From: an uncultured Streptococcus sp. | GTDB lineage: Bacteria; Bacillota; Bacilli; Lactobacillales; Streptococcaceae | Assembly (NCBI RefSeq): GCF_959025735.1 | Contig: NZ_CAUFJQ010000097.1 | Span: forward strand, 1-6,623 | Reading direction: 5' to 3' | Length of the DNA: 6,623 nt | Shown here: piece by piece, positions 1-4,660 of the stretch | Position numbering within the stretch: position 1 is the stretch's first letter | How the letters are laid out: every line of letters begins with the position of its first letter | Position numbers and translations under genes: made by a program | The notes under the pieces: generated by a model | What the model was told of the DNA's origin: nothing | Databases searched by the model: none | What the model saw: the letters and a program-made list of their open reading frames with translations, nothing else

Positions 1-1
1 C

Positions 2-655
2 TTCTTTATGCTTCTCGCGATTGGTTATGCTAGAAGACAACTACAAACGCCAGCGCTTCGCTTATTGAAAAAATCTCCAACACCAATCAAGGTCCAAAGG
101 AGAAAGAGGGCTCCTAAGAAAGAGAAAGACTTCTTAAAAGAGCTAGCTTCGTCACTGATTTGGGGAAGAAAATCTATCTTGTTTTTTGTAGTCTTTGGCT
201 CCATGTGTTTTGCGGCCATGGTTCAATTGTCCTTTGGCCTCAGGGATTACACAGATGATATCATCCAAACCATGATGATTATGATTGGTTTGATCCTTTC
301 TTTCTCGATTCTCTTTTTGTCATTGGGGATTGTGGTCTCTGAAAGTCGGGAAACCTTGGCTCTTATGAAGGCTTTTGGCTACACCGATCGTGAATGCCAA
401 AGTCATATTCTCGCTCCCTATCGTTTTTGGGCTTATTTAGGATTTGTTCTTGGGACAGCTTATCAATATGGCATCATGGAAATTTTGATCGGTGTGATCA
501 AAGATACGGTTCCTGAAAAGATTGAGCATCACTTTGATGGGAATGTTTGCTTCTGGACCTTGCTTGGTTTTGCTGTGATTTATGAAAGCCTCTTTTATCT
601 CTCCAACAGAAAACTCCAAAAACAAACCATCAAAGAAGTACTCTTAGCAGAATGA
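2..655 (+). CDS. FtsX/MacB-family ABC transporter permease, C-terminal part (5' end outside window)
   Basis: This is the 3' part of a membrane permease gene; the reading frame is open to the window edge, so the Met at position 8 is probably internal. Counting from that Met, residues 1-20 look like the end of a membrane helix followed by a PALRLL stretch. A very basic cytoplasmic linker (about 21-48) follows, then hydrophobic segments at about 56-78, 88-110, 139-163 and 181-198. The piece SESRETLALMKAFGYTDRE (111-129) resembles the cytoplasmic loop typical of FtsX-like permeases, which carries an R.E...L.A.G pattern. The family works with a separate ATPase in export, lipoprotein handling or peptide resistance; the substrate cannot be read from this piece. 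The extracytoplasmic stretch between the first two full helices is only about ten residues, much shorter than in MacB. A terminator follows at once, so this is the last gene of its operon. The partner ATPase is presumably upstream (inference). Confidence 0.8.
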   Translation, partial: FFMLLAIGYARRQLQTPALRLLKKSPTPIKVQRRKRAPKKEKDFLKELASSLIWGRKSILFFVVFGSMCFAAMVQLSFGLRDYTDDIIQTMMIMIGLILSFSILFLSLGIVVSESRETLALMKAFGYTDRECQSHILAPYRFWAYLGFVLGTAYQYGIMEILIGVIKDTVPEKIEHHFDGNVCFWTLLGFAVIYESLFYLSNRKLQKQTIKEVLLAE

Positions 656-659
656 TCAG

Positions 660-688
660 AAAAGGTTGGTTTTCCCAGCCTTTTTCTT
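660..688 (+). terminator. Rho-independent terminator after the permease gene
   Basis: AAAGGTTGG (661-669) pairs with CCAGCCTTT (675-683), nine pairs with one G-U, across a TTTTC loop. The right arm runs into TTTTTCTT. It starts five bases after the permease stop codon and separates that operon from the next promoter. Confidence 0.85.
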
Positions 689-697
689 GTGGAATCA

Positions 698-726
698 TTG
701 ACAAGGGGAGGCTTTTCCGCTATTCT
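698..726 (+). promoter_or_regulatory. Sigma-A-type promoter for the glycerophosphodiesterase gene
   Basis: A perfect -35 TTGACA (698-703), a 17-base spacer and a -10 TATTCT (721-726, four of six consensus bases) sit between the upstream terminator and the gene. Transcription would start near 733, giving a leader of about 24 nt. That makes the ATG at 733 essentially leaderless and favours the start at 757. Confidence 0.8.
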
Positions 727-740
727 AAGGGAATGAAAGA

Positions 741-750
741 AAGGAAAGGG
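741..750 (+). promoter_or_regulatory. Ribosome binding site that decides the start at 757
   Basis: The purine-rich AAGGAAAGGG ends six bases before the ATG at 757. The alternative in-frame ATG at 733 has its AAGGG only one base away, too close to work. The ATG at 652 overlaps the previous stop codon and would read through the terminator. Confidence 0.65.
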
Positions 751-756
751 ATTGAG

Positions 757-2520
757 ATGAAACGGACTTACTGGCAGGACCTGAAGGGAGCCTTTTACTT
801 GATCTGGCGTAATAAATGGTCCTTTATTGCGATTGGGATTTTGCTACAATTTGTGGTTGGCATTGGGGCTGCGGCCTTGACTTGGCTCTTTCATCTGGCA
901 GTCTTGCTTGCGGGTCAGGCTAATATTGATAAGAACAACCTTGTCTCTGTTATGAGCCATCCCTTGAGCTTGCTGGCTCTTTTGGTCTTTATCATGGTCT
1001 TTGCTTTTTTGTTTATGTTGGAGATGCGGACCCTGATTTCGGTCATTTACCTATCGCGAACCGACCGACACTTGTCTTTTAAAAAGGTCTTGCGGCAATC
1101 ATTTGGTCGATTGAAGGATTTATCGGGTTGGAACCTGCTTTATTTTCTACTCTATCTCCTTTTGACCTTGCCTGTTGCAGGTGTCTTGATTGGATCGACC
1201 TTGACAGATGGGCTTTATATTCCAAGCTTTATCACAGGGGAGTTTGAAAAGACCACGATTGGCTCCATCGGGCTCTTTGTGGTGCAGCTGACCTTTATCT
1301 ATCTCAATCTTCGCCTCATCTATACGGTCCCCAACCTCGTGGTGGAGGAATTGCCATTTGGTCGTGCTTTGAAAAAAAGCTGGAGCATGACCAAAAGAGG
1401 AGACTTTCGACTCTTATGGAGAATCCTGTCCTTTGAGTTTCTCTTAACCTTTCTAGGGATTTTATTGATCTTGGGTCTGGTCTTTACCTTGACCGTGATC
1501 GATAAAGAAGGCCAGTATTTCTGGGTGGAGACCATCTTTTTGGTCTTGATTCGGACCTTCCTATTTATTTTTACAGTCTTGACAAAGGTGGGGTCGCTCG
1601 GCATTATCTTGGATTCTGCATGGGAGGTACCGAGTCAATCGGTCATGCGCTCCAAAGGCAGTCGAAAGATGAAGGGGCTCTTTGCCTTGACAGTGGTCTT
1701 TCTCATGGTCCAATCGGGGATCTCAGCCTTTGAACTAGCAACCCTAAAGGTGAATGACCAGATCAAGCTCATCGCCCATCGAGGGGATGTCTCTAAAGGG
1801 GTAGAAAATTCCCTGGAAGCCTTAGAAGCAGCAGCCAAGGAAAAGGCAGCTTATGCGGAGATGGACATCCTTCTCACTAAGGACCATCAATTTGTCGTCA
1901 TGCATGACTACAATCTCAAGCGTCTTGCTGGGGTGGACAAGGATGTGAAAGACATGACCCTAGCTGAGGTTCAAGGCCTCAATATTCAACAGGATGGACA
2001 CACGAGTCATATCCCTTCATTTGAGGAATATGTTAAACGGGCCAAAGAATTGAACATGAAGCTCTTGGTCGAGCTCAAGCCTCATGGTGGGGAGCCTGCC
2101 AATTATGTGGATCTCTTCGTGCAGAAGATGCGGGAATTAGGGGTTGAAAAAGACTATCCGGCTATGTCTTTGGATCTGTCGGTCATGGAAAAAGTCGAGA
2201 AAAAAGCCCCTGAGATCAAGACCGGCTATGTCATTCCCATTCAATTCGGTCGCTTTGAAAAGGATTCGGTCGACTTCTTTGCGATTGAAGACTTTTCTTA
2301 TCAGGAGGATTTGGTGACACAAGCCCATGAGATGAAAAAAGAGCTCTATGTATGGACCATCAATAACAAGCAGAAGTTGACCAAGTATTTGCAACAACCC
2401 ATTGATGGCTTGATTACGGATGAATTGACAGAGGCACAAAGACTGAAAAAGGATTTGAAAGAAAACAAGTCCTACTTTGATCGCTTCTTGAATCTCGTCG
2501 CAACATCTAAGGAAGAATAA
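757..2520 (+). CDS. Membrane-anchored glycerophosphodiester phosphodiesterase
   Basis: Protein of 587 aa in two parts. Residues 1-325 are a membrane domain of the GPDPase_memb type, with hydrophobic segments near 21-50, 70-97, 125-147, 168-190, 225-248, 257-285 and 307-325. Residues 336 to about 570 are a GDPD catalytic TIM-barrel domain. Visible catalytic motifs are H341-R-G with E350 (HRG...VENS), E368-x-D370, H383-D384 followed by LKRL, E439 in LLVELKPH, and the late motifs LYVWTINN and GLITDEL. The family hydrolyses glycerophosphodiesters to glycerol-3-phosphate and an alcohol. Membrane-linked Firmicutes members are thought to act on lipid headgroup or teichoic-acid breakdown products, but the substrate here is not determined. 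With a basic cytoplasmic N-terminus and seven helices the catalytic domain would face outside (inference; the helix count is by eye). The gene has its own promoter and terminator and is probably monocistronic. The start at 757 is chosen on ribosome-site spacing; a start at 652 would add 35 residues that look like translated intergenic DNA. Confidence 0.9.
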   Translation: MKRTYWQDLKGAFYLIWRNKWSFIAIGILLQFVVGIGAAALTWLFHLAVLLAGQANIDKNNLVSVMSHPLSLLALLVFIMVFAFLFMLEMRTLISVIYLSRTDRHLSFKKVLRQSFGRLKDLSGWNLLYFLLYLLLTLPVAGVLIGSTLTDGLYIPSFITGEFEKTTIGSIGLFVVQLTFIYLNLRLIYTVPNLVVEELPFGRALKKSWSMTKRGDFRLLWRILSFEFLLTFLGILLILGLVFTLTVIDKEGQYFWVETIFLVLIRTFLFIFTVLTKVGSLGIILDSAWEVPSQSVMRSKGSRKMKGLFALTVVFLMVQSGISAFELATLKVNDQIKLIAHRGDVSKGVENSLEALEAAAKEKAAYAEMDILLTKDHQFVVMHDYNLKRLAGVDKDVKDMTLAEVQGLNIQQDGHTSHIPSFEEYVKRAKELNMKLLVELKPHGGEPANYVDLFVQKMRELGVEKDYPAMSLDLSVMEKVEKKAPEIKTGYVIPIQFGRFEKDSVDFFAIEDFSYQEDLVTQAHEMKKELYVWTINNKQKLTKYLQQPIDGLITDELTEAQRLKKDLKENKSYFDRFLNLVATSKEE

Positions 2521-2534
2521 GATAGGATACGCAT

Positions 2535-2716
2535 AGAGAGAGTGGGACAGAAATCGGTCATTCGTTAGAATTCGATTTCGTCGTCCCACCTCCGCACAGT
2601 TGAGTAGGGCTGTAAAAGCTGATGAAATCAGCGTAGTAGAGCCCACTCAACCACTGCGTCTTGCTCGACAATCCAAAAACAATTGAGAGGCTAGGACTTT
2701 TGTCCCAGCCTCTTTT
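2535..2716. repeat. Three-hairpin intergenic element with imperfect terminal inverted repeats (MITE-like)
   Basis: About 180 bases without coding sense, built of three hairpins. Hairpin 1 pairs GTGGGAC (2542-2548) with GTCCCAC (2583-2589), then GAAATCG (2550-2556) with CGATTTC (2573-2579), capped by ATTC/GAAT. Hairpin 2 pairs GTTGAGT (2599-2605) with ACTCAAC (2645-2651) and GGGCT (2607-2611) with AGCCC (2640-2644), with an inner GCTGAT-GAA-ATCAGC stem (2618-2632). Hairpin 3 is the terminator at 2687-2716. The outer ends are inverted copies of each other: 2537-2555 matches the reverse complement of 2695-2713 at 15 of 19 positions. From memory, similar sequences are scattered between genes in streptococci. 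It is not the BOX element as I know it, and I cannot give it a certain name. The copy number cannot be seen from one window. Confidence 0.65.
2687..2716 (+). terminator. Rho-independent terminator at the right end of the repeat element
   Basis: GAGGCTAGGAC (2687-2697) pairs with GTCCCAGCCTC (2702-2712), eleven positions with one A-C mismatch, around a TTTT loop and followed by TTTT. It is the first U-tailed hairpin after the glycerophosphodiesterase stop (2520), so it probably ends that transcript about 190 bases downstream. It is also the third hairpin of the repeat, so the element seems to supply the terminator. Confidence 0.75.
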
Positions 2717-2755
2717 GTAGTGGATAAACAGAAAAACGGATGCTGTCTAAAAATC

Positions 2756-2771
2756 TTGCATTTTTTTGCAA
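2756..2771. promoter_or_regulatory. Candidate operator: inverted repeat over the -35 box
   Basis: TTGCA (2756-2760) and TGCAA (2767-2771) form a perfect inverted repeat with a six-T spacer, and the left half is part of the -35 box. Dyads of this size are typical of dimeric winged-helix repressors such as MarR-type proteins, which often control drug exporters. No regulator gene is in the window. The assignment is inference, and an AT-rich dyad with 5-base arms could arise by chance. Confidence 0.35.
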
Positions 2772-2784
2772 TTTAGGTTACAAT
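2756..2784 (+). promoter_or_regulatory. Promoter of the ABC exporter operon
   Basis: A -35 TTGCAT (2756-2761, four of six consensus bases), a 17-base spacer and a -10 TACAAT (2779-2784, five of six). Transcription would start near 2791, leaving a leader of about 124 nt before the first gene. A weaker alternative is TTGCAA (2766-2771) with TATAAA (2791-2796), but its 19-base spacer is poor. Confidence 0.7.
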
Positions 2785-2806
2785 GAAGACTATAAAAAAC
2801 GCGTAA

Positions 2807-2844
2807 TCCCTAGGGTCTTTCCCTCAGGGAATTTTGTGTGTTTT
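2807..2844 (+). terminator. Terminator-like hairpin in the ABC operon leader (putative attenuator)
   Basis: TCCCTAGGG (2807-2815) pairs with CCCT (2821-2824) plus AGGGA (2826-2830), nine pairs with one bulged C (2825) and a TCTTT loop. It is followed by ATTTTGTGTGTTTT. It lies about 16 nt into the predicted transcript and about 70 bases before the first gene, so it would end transcription early or regulate read-through. An alternative smaller stem, TTCCC (2819-2823) with GGGAA (2827-2831), uses the same T-tract. The T-tract is broken by G residues, which suggests a weak, leaky terminator. Confidence 0.55.
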
Positions 2845-2858
2845 GACCTATTTTCGAT

Positions 2859-2880
2859 GGAAAGAAGCTTTGCTTCTACC
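2859..2880 (+). other. Second leader hairpin upstream of the first ABC gene
   Basis: AGAAGC (2863-2868) pairs with GCTTCT (2872-2877) around TTT, extended by GG (2859-2860) with CC (2879-2880) across a small internal loop. It has no U-tail, so it is not a terminator. Its left arm GGAAAGA (2859-2865) is also complementary to TCTTTCC (2816-2822) inside the upstream hairpin, so the two structures could exchange partners. Confidence 0.4.
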
Positions 2881-2904
2881 GCAGGAAAAAGTATGAATAA
2901 CATT

Positions 2905-2909
2905 GGAGG
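2905..2909 (+). promoter_or_regulatory. Ribosome binding site fixing the start at 2915
   Basis: GGAGG lies five bases before the ATG at 2915. The in-frame TTG at 2903 lies just before and overlaps this site, so it is unlikely to be the start. Confidence 0.85.
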
Positions 2910-2914
2910 TAATA

Positions 2915-4660
2915 ATGATTCGATCCTTAATTTCCGAGATCAAAGAATTCAAGAAGCCCTCGATTTTAGCTTCCTTGTTCATGGTCTTTGAAGTCATGTT
3001 TGAGATTTCGATTCCCTTTGTCATGGCGAGTCTTTTGGACCAAGGTGTTCAACAAAGAAACATGAACAATATTTTGTTTTACGGTGGGCTCATGCTGGTC
3101 TGTGCCTTTTGCTCCCTCTTTTGTGGGATGCAGTCTGCCCGTTATGGCGCCTATGCATCGGCTGGTTTTGCTAAAAACCTTCGTCGGGCCATTTTCAAAA
3201 AGGTTCAAACCTTCTCATTTGAGAATATTGATCAGTTCTCATCAGGTGGGTTAGTCACTCGGATGATGACGGACGTGACCAATGTGCAAAATGCCTATCA
3301 AATGGTGATCCGGATCTGTGTACGGGCACCGCTCAATTTGATCTTTGCCATTGTGGCTTGTTTCTTGATCAATCCAGAAATGGCCATGATCTTTGTCTAT
3401 GTGACCATCTTTTTGGCAGCTGTCTTAAGCATCATCATGAAGATTGTTTATCCACTCTTCACAGAAGTATTTGAAGCTTATGATAATCTCAACAACAGCA
3501 TTCAAGAAAATATCACCAATATGCGGGTAGTGAAGTCTTACGTTAAGGAAGCAGATGAAACGGTTAAATTCAAGAAGGCTTCGCGTTTGATTTACAACAT
3601 GTTTATGAAGGCTATCCGTGTCGTTGTCTTGAGTAGCCCAGCTATGATGCTTTCCATGTATGCTTCTTTCCTTTTGATCTCATGGATTGGAGCTCATCTG
3701 ATCGTCGGTGGCCAACTTTCTACTGGGAATTTGACTTCTATGTTTAGCTACACCATGACCATTCTCATGTCGCTCATGATGTTCATGATGATCTTTGTCA
3801 TGTTGTCGATTTCTATGGCATCTGTTGAGCGGATCAATGAAGTCTTAACGACCAAAACGACGATTGACTCTCCAGAAAATGGGATCAAAGAAGTCGCTGA
3901 TGGTTCGATCAACTTTGAGGATGTGACCTTTGCCTATACCGATGAAAATGGCGACAAGACCCATGTCTTACAAGGGATTAATCTTTCCATTCGTTCAGGG
4001 GAAGTAATTGGTATCTTGGGAGGAACAGGATCAGGGAAATCAAGCTTGGTGCAGTTGATTCCTCGTCTCTATGATGTTGAGTCTGGTCGGGTGACAGTAG
4101 CAGGCCACGATGTCAAAGAATACGATCTTGATTCCCTTCGTAAGCAAGTGGCCATGGTTCTTCAGACCAATGTTCTTTTCTCTGGTACGATTAAAGAAAA
4201 TATGCGCTGGGGAAATAAGGATGCGACGGATGAAGAGATCATCGCGGCTTGTAAGATTGCCCAAGCCGATGAATTTATTCAAGATTTCAAAGAGGGCTAT
4301 GACACCATGATTGAGCGTGGGGGATCCAACGTTTCTGGTGGTCAACGCCAGCGTCTCTGTATCGCGCGTGCCCTTCTTATGAATCCGAAGATCTTGATCT
4401 TGGATGATTCGACTTCAGCGGTCGATACCAAGACAGATAGTTTGATTCGTCAAGGATTGGCAACCAGCTTGAAAGAGACGACCAAAATCATCATTGGTCA
4501 ACGGATTTCCTCTATTCAAGATGCAGATCGTATTATTGTGATGAATGATGGCCAAATCGATGCGATCGGTCGTCACGAGGAATTGCTTGCGACCAATGCC
4601 ATCTACCAAGAAGTATATGAAATGCAAACACAAGGGAAAGGAGAAGCAGATGAAAACTAA
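2915..4660 (+). CDS. Heterodimeric ABC exporter half-transporter, subunit with degenerate ATP site (LmrC/BmrC-like)
   Basis: Protein of 581 aa with a type I exporter membrane domain (six segments near 17-41, 53-73, 136-155, 157-179, 240-265, 277-303) followed by a nucleotide-binding domain (about 331-575). Visible motifs are A-loop Y341, Walker A GGTGSGKSS (369-377), Q-loop Q417, signature VSGGQ (473-477), Walker B ILILDD (493-498) and D-loop SAVD (501-504). The position after Walker B is D498 instead of the catalytic Glu, and the switch His is Q529 (IIIGQRIS). These two changes mark the degenerate half of heterodimeric exporters such as LmrCD, BmrCD and TM287/288. It should pair with the product of the overlapping next gene and export drugs or other amphipathic compounds across the cell membrane; the actual substrate is unknown. 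The subunit is not expected to be active as a homodimer. Transcription starts from the promoter at 2756-2784 through a leader with a terminator-like hairpin. The sequence I remember for pneumococcal PatA is different, so I do not call it patA. Confidence 0.92.
   Translation: MIRSLISEIKEFKKPSILASLFMVFEVMFEISIPFVMASLLDQGVQQRNMNNILFYGGLMLVCAFCSLFCGMQSARYGAYASAGFAKNLRRAIFKKVQTFSFENIDQFSSGGLVTRMMTDVTNVQNAYQMVIRICVRAPLNLIFAIVACFLINPEMAMIFVYVTIFLAAVLSIIMKIVYPLFTEVFEAYDNLNNSIQENITNMRVVKSYVKEADETVKFKKASRLIYNMFMKAIRVVVLSSPAMMLSMYASFLLISWIGAHLIVGGQLSTGNLTSMFSYTMTILMSLMMFMMIFVMLSISMASVERINEVLTTKTTIDSPENGIKEVADGSINFEDVTFAYTDENGDKTHVLQGINLSIRSGEVIGILGGTGSGKSSLVQLIPRLYDVESGRVTVAGHDVKEYDLDSLRKQVAMVLQTNVLFSGTIKENMRWGNKDATDEEIIAACKIAQADEFIQDFKEGYDTMIERGGSNVSGGQRQRLCIARALLMNPKILILDDSTSAVDTKTDSLIRQGLATSLKETTKIIIGQRISSIQDADRIIVMNDGQIDAIGRHEELLATNAIYQEVYEMQTQGKGEADEN
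4637..4643 (+). promoter_or_regulatory. Ribosome binding site for the second half-transporter
   Basis: AAAGGAG lies six bases before the ATG at 4650, inside the end of the preceding gene. It fixes the start there. The in-frame ATG at 4545 would put 35 extra residues deep within the upstream gene, without an equally good site. Confidence 0.85.

Noticed and set aside
652..756. Longer N-terminus for the glycerophosphodiesterase, starting at 652 or 733
   Set aside because: The 652 start overlaps the permease stop and reads through a terminator and a promoter. The 733 start is at the predicted transcription start with a ribosome site that is too close.
2137..2646. Minus-strand open frame of 169 codons over the end of the glycerophosphodiesterase gene and part of the repeat
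   Set aside because: It lies antisense to conserved GDPD coding sequence and has no recognisable protein pattern. Its start falls inside the hairpin repeat.
2525..2726. GGATA at 2525-2529 and 2722-2726 as a target-site duplication of the repeat element
   Set aside because: The five-base match does not abut the terminal inverted repeats and is short enough to occur by chance.
2767..2815. PreQ1-I riboswitch before the exporter operon, prompted by the TATAAAAAAC stretch
   Set aside because: The required first stem and loop (AGAGGTTC...ACACCCTCT type) are missing, and the sequence upstream of the A-run is the promoter itself.
2740..2991. Open frame of 83 codons across the exporter promoter, leader and start of the first half-transporter gene
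   Set aside because: It begins upstream of the predicted transcription start, crosses the terminator-like hairpin, has no ribosome site at its first ATG and overlaps the well-supported start at 2915 in another frame. Its internal ATGs at 2857 and 2893 also lack good ribosome sites.
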